Shown here in pieces: positions 33,348 through 45,412 of a stretch of 64,000 nt of DNA. Under the pieces are notes generated by a model that searched no databases, was not told the origin of the DNA, and worked only from the letters and a program-made list of their open reading frames with translations. How positions within the stretch are numbered: the stretch's first letter is position 1; each line of letters begins with the position of its first letter. Where the stretch lies: the NCBI GenBank assembly GCA_038380435.1, contig JAWZYU010000025.1:51592691-51656690 (forward strand), written 5' to 3'. The DNA comes from Ryuthela nishihirai. Lineage: Eukaryota; Arthropoda; Arachnida; Araneae; Heptathelidae. Both the position numbers and the translations under genes were made by a program.

Positions 33348-33663
33348 TACATTCAAGCATCCCCAAAATGTGTTCATTCAGAATTCTCTGAACTAACAGC
33401 GAAACAATTTTGAAACAAAATGTACAAACAAAATTCATACTGGATAAATTCGCAGTCATCGGAGTATGCAATTATTTGTGTTATTCGGATTTTAAAGAAA
33501 AAAATTCATTAATATTTAATTGTAATATTCCATTATACACTGTCCGCTTTTTTGGAAACAGACCCATGCTATTTGAGTAGAGTAGTAGGTCCGAAGAGCG
33601 AGTTTTAGAAATTTGTGTGGACGTTGCTTTGAGTTTTCGTTGGAAATAGATTAGTTGGGTTGC

Positions 33664-34044
33664 TTTACCTCTGAGCGGCACTTTTTTTGCACACCATGGG
33701 CTAAATGGCCAGGTCACATGGACCCCGAAGGCTCAGAGAAGGTTGGAAGAAGGCACCCACTGGAAAAACTGTTGGGAGACAGATGGTAGCCCCCCGTCAA
33801 GGCCATCCAGCGTGTTCTTTAACGTGCACAGGGTATGGCTCTCCCGCACACGGGGCCACGGCTTAACGTCCCATCCGACGGACGGACAGCGGCCTTTCCA
33901 AGCCCATCGGTGTCCCCTACTGATCGTGGGGAGGGCGGGGAATTTTTGCGGAGATAAATCTCAACGCTGACCCAGCTGGGACTCGAACCTGGGAACTACA
34001 GATTACGAGCCTGGCGCGCTACCGACTGAGCCACCCCCGCCCCA
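33664..34044 (-). mobile_element. SINE-A, full length
   Basis: Flanked by TGGAAATAGATTA (33651-33663 and 34045-34057). It has a 4-base duplication in GACGGACGGACAGCGG. Confidence 0.95.
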
Positions 34045-34059
34045 TGGAAATAGATTAAA

Positions 34060-35245
34060 CAGATTATCAAATACTTCATACTTTAACATAGCCTTCCATA
34101 AATGTGGATGTTAGAAAATCATAATGAAGCAGGCAAAAATATTGGAAATCATTGGCTCAGAGTGTTATATTCAGAGCTGAGTAACTTGTCAAATAAGTTT
34201 TACTTATGAAAAAAATGTGACTGAAAATAAATTATTTAAAGAACCCAATTAATTCTCAACTTTGAATTATCAATGTAATTGATTGGTTCAGATTGTCTCT
34301 GGAATAACTAACAACAATAGTTATAAAAAATAAACCGATTTGAAAAATCAAATTCAAAGAGGCTAAAATGAAAGCCATAAAATGTTGTATTAAATCTTAC
34401 TAAAAATTAGAAGTATATTTTTGGCTGTAGACAATGGTTATTTTGATTTTGATTCGATTTAAATCTGTAGAGAATCAGAATTGGTAAATATTCCAATTCC
34501 CGTAGTTCTTGAAATATCGAACTAAATTGTTGAAAATCGAAATTTGAATAAATTGGATTCAGATCTTTATTTCCATTGAGAATTTTGATTGATTTGATTG
34601 AATTTGATTGATTTTGATTGAATTTGATTGATTTTGATTGAATTGCCATTGAAAGAAATTGATTTTTCCACGTTTCCTTAAAGAGCTTATTTAAGTATTT
34701 TCTTACTTCTGACTACTAAACTGTATGTGGCTACATAGGAAATTAAATTTCTTCTCTATTTTAAAATGTTAGTCATAATTTTTGAAAGCTGTAACGAACC
34801 CTACTGCGAATTGCGCTCACCCCCTAACTCTATATTACTGACCAGTATCGATTTTTACATCGCTCCGTTACGGCAATAACTCGAGACAAACTAATCTAGG
34901 TGCAATGAAACCTAACGCGCAAACACGCATCGCGCGCGCTCAGATGAAATAGGTAATTTATGGGCTCTGTGATGCTCGCCCTGCGCGGAAGAGGCAGGTT
35001 CCGTATCGATTAGCTCCGAAGCGAAACGTTATGAACGGAAGCGTTGAGGCGGCCAGCGATATTTCGCACCCTTTGATGAAACATAAAGCGTGTCCATCTT
35101 GTTTGTTTTAGACTCTTTTGAAGTGGAGAGCATCGGACGAGAGCTAGTCTCCAGTGGCAGATTGTGGCGGTGGGGAATGACACACTTGGTGAACTGGTTA
35201 TTATTTCCGTGCAAATTTGGAGATGAATTTTTAACCGGCGAAAGG
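34060..35245. other. Mostly unrecognised, with a short GATTTTGATTGAATTT tandem
   Basis: A roughly 20-bp repeat, GATTGATTTTGATTGAATTT, occurs about 3 times at 34585-34645. From 34820 to 35240 composition is richer in CpG (CATCGCGCGCGCTCAG), without a recognisable gene. Confidence 0.4.
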
Positions 35246-35248
35246 CTA

Positions 35249-35794
35249 CAGTCGCTCAAGAAATATCCGAACACTACGGTTGATTACAGAATTCAGAAAA
35301 AATATCTGACACCGTTTTTTTTTATAAAATAGTGAAATTTTTTTTTGAATTCTGTAATCAACCATAGTGTTCGGATACTTTTTAATATATATAATGCGTA
35401 TGAATATATAATGCAATGAATATGGAGCGTGTGCAGTAACTGCACACGCTCCAAACTGGAGCGGTTGCGGTTAATGTTCACAGCACATTGGATCGTGTGA
35501 GCTAACAAAGACCTGGATCGTGTGGGCTCACTCACGGATATATTGAGCGTGTGCAGTTACCGTTCACAGCTAACTGGAGCGTGTGCAGTAACTGAACACG
35601 CTCCAGTTTGCTGTGAACGGTAACTGGAGCGTGTACAGTTACTGTACACGCTCCAGATATTTTTCCTGAAATCTGTAATCACGTGACACGAAGGTCGCCA
35701 GATCACTATTTTATATAAAAAAAAAGTTGTCAGATATTTTTTTTTTTGAATTCTGTAATCAACCGTAGTGTTCGGATACTTTTTTGAGCGACTG
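35249..35794. mobile_element. Mosaic palindromic Tc1-type MITE, long form (546 bp)
   Basis: TA at 35247-35248 and 35795-35796. It has the same inner modules as 13446-14031 (AATGCGTATGAATATATAAT, GGATCGTGTGAGCT, GAGCGTGTGCAGTTACCG). The CTGGCAACG arm module is shortened and altered (TTTTTTATAAAATAGTG). Confidence 0.85.
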
Positions 35795-35799
35795 TACTT

Positions 35800-36185
35800 C
35801 GGAATAAAAGTAAAAAAAAAACTTTTTTTTCTCAGGTATCCTGCTTACTAAAGAGATTTGAATAGTCTGCCAGTATAACATGACACATAAATTTGAGTTG
35901 TTATGTGAGGGATTGGATAGCAAGAGGGCGACGTGCTCTGGTGCGAGGCTTTTTTCTTAAATACATTTTTTTAAAGAAAATAAGAGGATATAAATCTTCG
36001 AGGCTCGCGCTCTGTTTCTTGTAGACAGGTTATCAAATGCCTCTCACAACCTAGCGTACAAAGAAGAAAGCTTGTGTGTCTCTCCGGACGCCGTAAGCAA
36101 TCTTTTATGCTAATAAAACACTGTGTTCTAATACGAATTTTGCTTTTCTTTTCTCTATATTAGTTGTTTGTTAACGAATTATTTC
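35800..36185. other. No recognisable feature
   Basis: No motif or repeat identified. Confidence 0.3.
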
Positions 36186-36189
36186 TAAA

Positions 36190-36455
36190 CTTAACTGGGG
36201 CTACTAGGAAAAAATGCTTTTCCAGGGACCAAGTTGGTCCTAAATACCCTTGGGTATAGCTCTCCGTTATAAAGAGGCAAACAGCTTAACCTTCCATCCA
36301 AGAAACATCGATTTTTCCAAGCCCTTCTGTGACATCACTCACACCACAGTGGGATCAGAGAAGAAACTGTCAACTCAGGCGCAGTGGAGATTCAAATCGA
36401 AAACATCAGGGTCCCATAATCGCTAATGAATAAGCCAACCACCTCACTTGGCTTC
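36190..36455 (-). repeat. Very old SINE-A relic
   Basis: GGGTATAGCTCTCCGTTATA, CAGCTTAACCTTCCATCC and TTTTTCCAAGCCCTTCTGTG keep SINE-A order. The head is barely recognisable. Confidence 0.6.
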
Positions 36456-36809
36456 ATAAACAACATATAACAGAATTTTAACAAAAATTATTTATCTCTA
36501 TTCATCCTTCTTTCCGTTCTCTTTCATGTAGCGTGTTTGTGTTTTAAAACATTTTGCAAATCATGTAAATGATTTATTTATACACTGAGTAGAAAATTCC
36601 TAGATAAGGGAGAGAAGATGGAAAAGTTTTATGGACTTTTTGCACGTAACAAAAATTTGTTGCAAAATACAAAAGCAGAAAAGGAAGTTTTCAAATATAT
36701 TTTCACGATTATTCAACGCATAGTCCTATGGTGGATAATGAGTCTGTTAATCTGTACTTCATCTGCAATCTCGAGGAAAATCTTCGGGGAAAAACGTGAA
36801 TGATTCGGG

Positions 36810-37190
36810 TTGGGTTGTTTTACCTCTGAGCAGCACTTTTTTTGCACACTATGGGCTAAATGGCCAGGCCACAAGGACCCCGAAGGCTCAGAGAAGGTTG
36901 GGGGAGGGGACCCACTGGAACAGCTGTTGGGAGACAGATGGTAGCCTCCCGTCAAGGCCATCCAGCGTGTTCTTTAACGTGCACAGGGTATGGCTCTCCC
37001 GCACACGGGACCACGGCTTAACGTCCCATCCGACGGACGGCGGTCTTTCCAAACCCCATCGGTGTCCTCTACTGACCGTGGGCAGGGCGGGGAATTTTGC
37101 GGAGATAAATCTCAACGCTGACCCAGCTGGGACTCGAACCTGGGAACTACCGATTACGAGCCTGGCGCGCTACCGACTGAGCCACCCCGG
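36810..37190 (-). mobile_element. SINE-A, head slightly truncated
   Basis: Flanked by ATGATTCGGG (36800-36809 and 37191-37200). The head stops at GCCACCCCGG. Confidence 0.95.
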
Positions 37191-37204
37191 ATGATTCGGG
37201 AGGC

Positions 37205-37905
37205 AGCAATGATATTTTTATGATTTTTTTTATCATTTTTATTACTATCTCAGCATTTTTTTATTAGTGAAGGGAATACTGAAATGGGATTCTGGACTCA
37301 GCTTAAAATGTTGCTGTTAACGCACGGGATATCAGCAATAATACCAAAAATATTGGTACACTTTTATGTTAAGTAAAAGTAGAGCAATATTCAGAGCTCC
37401 TTAAATTTGAAAAAAAAAAGCTTTTTGCGAAAATATGTCACTGGAGATCAATCAAAGTTCTCAACCAAATCTTTTTAAATCTCGATTTTCAAAAATATTC
37501 ATTAAATTTATTTAATATTTTCTCAATATCGATTCAGTCAAAAAGTTATAAAATCCCTCTTATCATCGAAATAAAATTTAGAAATAAAACTGTTTTCAGC
37601 TGAATGAGATGAGCGAACCCACGATATCCTGACAGCATCTCAAGTGCTCTGACTGCTAAACTATCAGCCGCCAATCAAGATCTCCTCTATTTAATATGAA
37701 CTACAGTATTTTACCTGTAGTATACAACAGAGATATTTGTGCCAATTGAAGGCAATGTCTTCTCCTTTTCGAAACAGCATCCTGAAATTAATTTATATCA
37801 TGAATATACTTAATTAATTACTGAATAAATTCCTCGATATTTTTTCGTTTAAAACTATGAAGTTACTGCAGGTAGAATAATTATTATTTAATAGAGAGAA
37901 TTCCG
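37205..37905. other. No gene; one tRNA-like relic
   Basis: AT-rich. At about 37612-37672, on the minus strand, a tRNA-like block (AGCAGTCAGAGCACTTGAG, then GTGGGTTCG) resembles the one at 50950-51035. Confidence 0.35.
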
Positions 37906-37924
37906 ACCTGCGGTGGATATCTCA

Positions 37925-38035
37925 GTGGCCACATCAGCTGGCATGTAGTCATAAATCTCAACGCTGTCACAGATGGGACTCGAATCTGAGAATTAAATTA
38001 CGAGACCAGCGCGCTACCACTGTAATAAATGTTAC
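37925..38035 (-). repeat. SINE-A head fragment
   Basis: ATAAATCTCAACGCTGTCAC and GGGACTCGAATCTGAGAA, then GCGCGCTACC. It lies directly before the 60-bp satellite. Confidence 0.7.
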
Positions 38036-38049
38036 GGCTACGATTAACC

Positions 38050-39745
38050 CTCTGGCATCTTCAAACAAAATCATTACCAACAACGGAGGTGAGCTTGCAG
38101 CATGCCAGAACTGGCGTGCACGTGCACCCAGTTACAGCTTGTTGCAAGCTCACTTCCGTTGTTGGTAACGGATTTGTTTTATGAATGCCAGTTCCAGCAT
38201 GCTGCAAGCTCACTTCCATTGTTGGTAACGGATTTGTTTTATGAATGCCAGTTCCAGCATGCTGCAAGCTCACTTCCGTTGTTGGTAATGGCTTTGTTTT
38301 ATGAATGCTAGTTCCAGCATGCTGCAAGCTCACTTGCGTTGTTGGTAATGGCTTTGTTTTATGAATGCCAGTTCCAGCATGCTGCAAGCTCACTTCCGTT
38401 GTTGGTAATGGCTTTGTTTTATGAATGCCAGTTCCAGCATGCTGCAAGCTCACTTCCGTTGTTGGTAATGGCTTTGTTTTATGAATGCCAGTTCCAGCAT
38501 GCTGCAAGCTCACTTCCGTTGTTGCTAATGGCTTTGTTTTATGAATGCCAGTTCCAGCATGCTGCAAGCTCACTTCCATTGTTTATAACGGATTTGTTTT
38601 ATGAATGCCAGTTCCAGCATGCTGCAAGCTCACTTCCATTGTTGGTAACGGATTTGTTTTATGAATGCTAGTTCCAGCATGCTGCAAGCTCACTTCCGTT
38701 GTTGGTAATGGCTTTGTTTTATGAATGCCAGTTCTAGCATGCTGCAAGCTCACTTCCATTGTTGGTAACGGATTTGTTTTATGAATGCCAGTTCCAGCAT
38801 GCTGCAAGCTCACTTCCGTTGTTGGTAATGGCTTTGTTTTATGAATGCCAGTTCCAGCATGCTGCAAGCTCACTTCCGTTGTTGGTAATGGCTTTGTTTT
38901 ATGAATGCCAGTTCCAGCATGCTGCAAGCTCACTTCCGTTGTTGGTAATGGCTTTGTTTTATGAATACCAGTTCCAGCATTGCTGCAAGCTCACTTCCGT
39001 TGTTGCTAATGGCTTTGTTTTATGAATGCCAGTTCCATCATGCTGCAAGCTCACTTCCGTTGTTGGTAATGGCTTTGTTTTATGAATGCCAGTTCCAGCA
39101 TGCTGCAAGCTCACTTCCGTTGTTGGTAATGGCTTTGTTTTATGAATGCCAGTTCCAGCATGCTGCAAGCTCACTTCCGTTGTTGGTAATGGCTTTGTTT
39201 TATGAATACCAGTTCCAGCATGCTGCAAGCTCACTTCCGTTGTTGCTAATGGCTTTGTTTTATGAATGCCAGTTCCAGCATGCTGCAAGCTCACTTCCGT
39301 TGTTGGTAATGGCTTTGTTTTATGAATGCCAGTTCCAGCATGCTGCAAGCTCACTTCCGTTGTTGGTAATGGCTTTGTTTTATGAATGCCAGTTCCAGCA
39401 TGCTGCAAGCTCACTTCCGTTGTTGGTAATGGCTTTGTTTTATGAATGCCAGTTCCAGCATGCTGCAAGCTCACTTCCGTTGTTGGTAATGGCTTTGTTT
39501 TATGAATGCCAGTTCCAGCATGCTGCAAGCTCACTTCCGTTGTTGGTAATGGATTTGTTTTATGAATGCCAGTTCCAGCATGCTGCAAGCTCACTTCCGT
39601 TGTTGCTAATGGCTTTGTTTTATGAATGCCAGTTCCAGCATGCTGCAAGCTCACTTCCGTTGTTGGTAATGGATTTGTTTTATGAATGCCAGTTCCAGCA
39701 TGCTGCAAGTTCACTTCCGCTATTGGTAATGCTTTCGTTTTAAAA
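38050..39745. repeat. 60-bp satellite array, about 28 units, head-to-head at its left end
   Basis: The unit is GTTCCAGCATGCTGCAAGCT, CACTTCCGTTGTTGGTAATG, GCTTTGTTTTATGAATGCCA. About 27 units run in one direction. The leftmost unit (38050-38115) is inverted, joined at the palindrome GTGCACGTGCAC (38116-38127). Because 60 is divisible by three and no stop occurs, both strands stay open for over 250 codons. A one-base insertion near 38980 shifts the phase. No coding role is supported. Confidence 0.96.
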
Positions 39746-40195
39746 CGACAAAAAATATGTTAACGCTCGTAACGTCAGACCGCACAGTTATACTCAGCAA
39801 AACAATGTTGAAGTGTTTAGTGGAGATAAGAAATGGATGTAGCTTAATAAGAATTGGGACTAATGAGGTAATGCGTGATTTAATGAAGAGCAGGAAGGAA
39901 GTCATTGGGAGAAGTATAGCATTGAATAATAAGGAAAGGTTATTAAGAAAATGGTCCGAATGAATTGATAAAAATATAATACTGTGATTCAAAAACGTAG
40001 TGGAGCTTTTCTTAGAGAAAGATGATTCCGAGAAAGGAATAATTAAAGGAAAAAATATGTTTTGTATGGAATGAGATATAAGGTTATTAAATTGTGTTTT
40101 ATGTTTTCTTTAAAGACAAAAGCTTTTTTTTTGCTTTGATGTTCTGACAACACGAATTAGGATAAAATATTCTGACAAGTCCATAAGAAGAACTG
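39746..40195. other. No recognisable feature
   Basis: AT-rich; an open frame at 39757-39963 has no recognisable motif. Confidence 0.3.
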
Positions 40196-40211
40196 TGACT
40201 TTGGGGGAATA

Positions 40212-40568
40212 GGGTTCGATTGCTTCAACTCTAGATACATTTTTTAGAGACACTTTTTTGCACATAGTGGGCTAAATGGCCAGGTCACAATGACCCCGTC
40301 GACTCAGAGAAAGTTGGAGGGAGGGGATTCATTGGGTAGCTGTTAGGAGACAGATGGTCTCTCGTCGAGGCCATCCAGCGTTCTTTAACTTGTACCAATG
40401 TCCCATCCGACGGACGGCGGCCTTTGCATGTCCATTGGTGTTCCCTATTGACCGAGGGTTGGGTGCGGGTTTGGCGGAGAAAAACCTCAACGTTGCCCCA
40501 GCTGGGACTCCAACCTGGGAATTGCTGATTACGAGTCTGGCGTGCTACGAAATGAGCCACCCCCGCCG
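40212..40568 (-). mobile_element. SINE-A, diverged full-length copy
   Basis: Flanked by CTTTGGGGGAATA (40199-40211) and the same with one extra G (40569-40582). It is intermediate in age, with several deletions in the body. Confidence 0.9.
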
Positions 40569-40582
40569 CTTTGGGGGGAATA

Positions 40583-41645
40583 ATGCGATTTCGACAGTTA
40601 ACGGGAAATGTAGAGTAAATTTTGGTAGAAAATGCAGTGTGAAATGAAATTCCAAGTTGTGTTCAAGGAATAAATGAAATGCGACTCACTCTGAGTTCAT
40701 ACAATAATCAGGACGTTGTTTGTAATTTTATGGGCTGCTCTATTTTGTCTTATAGGAAGAGAATTTTAATGCCATCTCTAATTTCTTGATTCACAATTCA
40801 TTTAGATTTAAATTAAACAACTGTGTCTTCGTATGTGTATAGAGCATTCACTTTCTAGGGACAAGCATTCATAGCAATGATTGCCTTTCTCATGTAATCA
40901 AATGCACGTTTATTAAGAGTAGTTCGCTAAAGTGACATCGTTTCATTTTCGTTTCGCCTTAAATTCGTTCCCTACAATTTTTCCTTTCAACCTGATATGA
41001 AATTCGTTTTAACATCATTCGGTGAGGCGCTGAAATGAAAAGTACTCAAATGTCGATTTCCATTCACATGATCTCCATTTTGGTTGAAAAGTAAAACGAT
41101 CAGACCTGTTTTACAATTTATTAAAAAACATAGCAAACATTAGCGATTGCTTTTTGAATTACACTGAAATGGTATTTGTGTAGGGCATGTTATATCAGCT
41201 GAAATTATTTTACTTTCATAAAAAGGGTTTCTATTATTTTAATAATGGTGTATTTTAATTTAATAAGGTTTATTGCAATCATCGATTTTCAAATTATTCA
41301 CTAACTCTTATTGGTGTGGAAGTTCACAAAATATAGGCATGTGAATATTACACGAATACATTAAATTTATCGACCATAATAACCATTTGGTCTAGTGATA
41401 ATAAATCTTGCGATATTTGATTAATTTCTGTAAAATTTTTATGAGTCCAATGTTTTCAATCTTGGAATTATTCGTCTACTAGTTAACTCTTTTGAGTTAG
41501 CAATAATACCGTAAGTATCCCTCCCTTCCACTTCACCCTTAATTGGCAACAATATAAAAAAAAGTTAAAAAAAAACACTCGCTCTAGTCTGAAGGAAAAG
41601 AACAATATCGTAAGAATATCCAAAGGAATATCGAATTGGAGAGAA
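40583..41645. other. No recognisable feature
   Basis: One kilobase of AT-rich DNA without assignable content. Confidence 0.3.
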
Positions 41646-41646
41646 G

Positions 41647-42001
41647 GTTTGTTGGCTTATAGTTCTCCCACAGCGCGGCGCTTTTTTCTTTCGCCTACGT
41701 TGCGTAAATGAACAAGTCATGAGGATCATAAGGGCTCAGAAGCGGAAGGAGGACTACCTTCCGGTCTGTTATGAGACAGTTAGAAGTCTCCCATGAAGGC
41801 CATACAGCTTGTTCCCTAGCAACCATCTCTTTTGCAAAGGGGGTCACGACTTAGCCTTCCCCTTCTATTAGCTGTGGCCTTTCCAAGCCCATCGGTGTCC
41901 CCTTTCTGACCAATGGCAGAACTGGGATGAGCGGAGATAAATCTCAACGCAGATGCTGTTAGGATTTCGGATTATAGACTTAGCACGCTACTGACTGAAT
42001 C
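41647..42001 (-). repeat. Old SINE-A, nearly full length
   Basis: GGCGCTTTTTTCTTTCGCC, GGCCTTTCCAAGCCCATCGG and GATAAATCTCAACGCAGATG are in order. The head is degraded (GCACGCTACTGACTGA). Confidence 0.8.
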
Positions 42002-42393
42002 AAATATGAGTTGAAACACAAAATTTCGATCTGATGCTGAGTCGCATTATATGATGAGTGCATGAAATATTTACAAAAGAATTTTGAAGTTGTACGACAC
42101 CGACATTCATTTTCAAATATCTATCCGTCAAAGTTCTGGAAATAAACTAACGTTATTATGGTTGATGCGTCTCGCTGAACGTTATTTTTCTAATTATTGA
42201 ATCTTGTTGAATTTCAAACTTTAGACATACTTTTGAACTGGCCGTGTCATTTGAAACGCAACTTGAACGAAAACAATATTTGCAGATGACATCAGTACAA
42301 GGCAAAAGAGTTACTTTTAAGTCTCTATTCTTAAGAATTAAATTACTCATCAGATTTACAGGAGATACAGAAAATCTCGATTAGCCTCGAGAA

Positions 42394-42723
42394 CAGGCGT
42401 GTCCAACCTTTTGACTTCTCTGGGCCACATTGAGTGAAGATTTGACTTCACTGGGCCACATTGAGTGAAGATGAATTGTTTTGGGCCGAACATAAAATAT
42501 ATAATATAGTTAATGTATATGAATAATAAAACTTCATTTATATTCTTATGTTTTTTATTATAAAGTTTTAAAAAGGGCAACATAAAACTAGTGGGATATC
42601 AGAAAGTTACATAATCATGTTGAAAGCTTATTTCGTAAAAACGTAAACTTTACGATTTTATGGGCCTCATTACTAGCTGTCCAGGGCCTCATGCGGCCCG
42701 GGGTCGCGGGTTGGACACGCCTG
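42394..42723. mobile_element. hAT-type MITE (330 bp) with GGGCCACATTG motif
   Basis: Terminal inverted repeats are CAGGCGTGTCCAACC and GGTTGGACACGCCTG, perfect over 15 bases. Imperfect 8-bp duplications CTCGAGAA and CACTAGAA flank it. Inside, CTGGGCCACATTGAGTGAAG occurs twice in tandem, and CAGGGCCTCATGCGGCCCG lies near the right end. The layout strongly recalls mammalian hAT-Charlie MITEs of the MER30 type, from memory. Confidence 0.85.
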
Positions 42724-42762
42724 CACTAGAAAATAAGCATCCATCCTTTTTAGTGTATTTCA

Positions 42763-43150
42763 AGTTGGGTTGTTTTGGGTTGTTTTACCTCTGAGCGGCA
42801 CTTTTTTGCACACCATGGGCTAAATGGCCAGGTCACATGGACCCCGAAGGCTCAGAGAAGGTTGGGGGAGGGGACCCACTGGAACAGCTGTTGGGAGACA
42901 GATGGTAGCCTCCCATCAAGGCCATCCAGCGTGTTCTTTAACGTGCACAGGGTACGGCTCTCCCACGGCTTAACGTCCCATCCGACGGACGGCGGCCTTT
43001 CCAAGCCCATCGGTGTCCCCTACTGACCGTGGGCAGGGCGGGGAGTTTTGCGGAGATAAATCTCAACGCTGACCCAGCTGGGACTCGAACCTGGGAACTA
43101 CAGATTACGAGCCTGGCGCGCTACCGACTGAGCCACCCCCGCCCCGCCCC
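42763..43150 (-). mobile_element. SINE-A, full length with repeated ends
   Basis: The 3' end is doubled (GGGTTGTTTTGGGTTGTTTT) and the head end is extended by GCCCC repeats. A 13-base deletion removes part of the CGCACACGGGGCC region. Confidence 0.93.
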
Positions 43151-43154
43151 GCCC

Positions 43155-43513
43155 CGCAGTTTTGGAGTACTTGAGGACTAAAACCTAAGAAGGAAGTCAT
43201 TTAGTGTATAGTTATTTAGTTTGTTTAGGAATCGGTAAGAATATTCTCGTTAGATTGAATGTTTATTTACCAACATGATTTTATTGTTCATTAAATTATT
43301 TTAGTCTTGTTTTCTGATTTGGGTGTGAATAGAACTGAGATAATGGATTCTTTTGAAATTTATATTTGTATTGTTACAGAGTTTCGTGCCGGTTGACTTA
43401 GTTTGTTTATAAATAATTTCATTCATGCTTTTGTAATAAATTGCACGGTTTTGTAATTAACATTGTAAAAATATTTACTTGAACTCACGCTCAATGCTCA
43501 TCCATTTAATTCG
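43155..43513 (-). repeat. LTR-like repeat, partial copy cut by the SINE
   Basis: Read in reverse it begins TGTTACGAATTAAATGGATG and follows 46262-47250 (GCTCAATG, ATGAATGAAATTATTTATAA, TTAGTCCTCAAGTACTCC). It ends at CCAAAACTG, where the SINE-A begins. It lacks the Tigger-type insertion of the fuller copy. Confidence 0.6.
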
Positions 43514-43681
43514 TAACAATATTAAAGCTTCCGAGAACAGAAGAGAAGCCTCTTTGGCGTTCCAATCATAAAACCTCTAATCAAGACAGGGATTCCTATC
43601 AGTAAAAAATAAGGCCCAAATAAATTGAAACAAAATAGTATAAAAAAAAGATTTATGTTTAGAAAAAAAATTTTTGGTGTA

Positions 43682-43894
43682 CAGTCGCTCAAAAAATATC
43701 CGAACACTATGGTTGATTACAGAATTCAGAAAAATATCTGGCAACTATTTTTTTAGAAATTAGTGATCTGGCAACCTTCGTGTCACGTGACACGAAGGTT
43801 GCTAGATCCCTAATTTCTAAAAAAATCCGGTGCCAGATATTTTTTCTCAACTCTGTAATCAACCGTAATGTTCGGATACTTTTTTTGACCGATG
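43682..43894. mobile_element. Palindromic Tc1-type MITE (213 bp)
   Basis: TA at 43680-43681 and 43895-43896. The right end has drifted (TTTTGACCGATG). Confidence 0.88.
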
Positions 43895-43899
43895 TACCA

Positions 43900-44780
43900 T
43901 CAATCCTATGTAAATTACATCAATTTTCATTCAGTATTTTAACGTTTTAGCCACAATATTGCAGAGAAGTTATTTAACATTTCCTAAATTCAGGTAATTT
44001 CTCCTACCCACTCCCCCTATTGTAGCGAATGGAAAAAGCCCAGCATTCCCCTCTGCTTCGTATCTGTTCCGCCACATCCCCTAAAGTTTCATTTGATGTA
44101 ATCCTCGTTGAGTCCCAACTGCAAAGACTCCTCCTAGTGTAGGTATCACTTTCTCGAGTGGGAAGACGATTCCCTTGGGACCATTAAAGGCGACCCCCTC
44201 CTCAACATCCTGCTCAGGTTCTGAGACAAATAGTGACGGATGATCTCGTGAAAACATTGGAGGGAATTTCTGGGAAAGTCAAAAGTGGGACATTCATCAC
44301 TTCTTCACGAGAGACTTTGAAACTGTAGATTGAAAAGCAGGGGAATGATGAGGAACAGTGGATAAGTAACCAGAGGGAGCTACGATTGTACCTAGATTTA
44401 TGTTTAACACAATGTGGTGGATAAAAATAGTGTGGAAATCGTGAATGAGGGTAAATAAAGAAAAATTCCTTGACTTTTGTAGAGTATGAAGAGCCTTAAA
44501 TATTACACAGGTTTAGGGCCCCCACATCACTTTAATCCACTGCAGTATTTATTGCAGTAAAGCCTTTAGATATGAGTCTTACAGAACTCCCCAATTCGTA
44601 CCACCAAATAGAGATATTTAAAAGAATTCAGAAATATCTATTTCAGTGTGCACAACTCCGACCCGTTTAACTATTTTACCCGGCTCGAGTCCAAATTCGA
44701 GAATGTAAAATAATTTGTTTTCATCTGGCTCTACTAAAGTGAATGGTATTTCAATGAGATGAAAGAAATGGAGAATCAGG
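43900..44780. other. No recognisable feature
   Basis: The first 500 bases are less AT-rich (CTCCTAGTGTAGGTATCAC) but carry no gene signal. Confidence 0.3.
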
Positions 44781-44789
44781 ATAATATCT

Positions 44790-45015
44790 CTAAAACTACA
44801 TGTTATAAATTAACTGTTAGTTGCAAGTAACAAGTTGTAAATTGCTGTTAGTGTAACACTGAATTTTAAATTGGCTTTTAGTTGTAAATTACAAGGAGTT
44901 GCTAGCTGTTAGTGTAAGTTATGAATTTTAAAATAGCTGTTGTTGTAAATTAGAAGTCGTAAATTACCTATCAGTTTCAAGTTAGCTGTTAGTTGTAAGT
45001 TAGTTGTAAATTAGC
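44790..45015. repeat. Degenerate tandem repeats of AGCTGTTAGTTGTAAATTA type
   Basis: Imperfect repeats with period about 30-40 bases built from GCTGTTAGTGTAA, TTGTAAATTA and TTAGTTGTAAGTTAG. Confidence 0.6.
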
Positions 45016-45412
45016 TATAAATATAATGCGATACTTGAAAAGAGAGGTGAGATATTTTCCAACTTTAATGATCAATCAATTTTGCCTCTTTCTTAGAATT
45101 ATTAAGCAGCTAACATCTCCTAGTGTATTTAAGAAGTAACGCTTTGCTGTCAGTCTCTTCGATAGAGAATGAAAGGGTATGTCCACTTAGAAAGAGATTT
45201 GAGTTGGTTTAACATTATTAACACTTCCAAGCTTTCTAGTGTTTTTTAAAACAAAGCCATACAAAACAATGGAGGTGGACACAGAGAAACTGGAACGTGT
45301 GCAGCTATTAAGCACACTTCACCCTTCTGGAGAATGTTGTTTTGCAATGCTATTTCATGAAATGTTTACAATTATTCTAACCAATATGAAGTCAACAGGG
45401 GGTCTTATTTGA

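Noticed and set aside
38061..39743. Open frames of 110-260 codons on both strands as repeat-protein genes
   Set aside because: They arise because the 60-bp satellite unit is a multiple of three and free of stops on both strands. There is no start context, no signal peptide and no unique flank.
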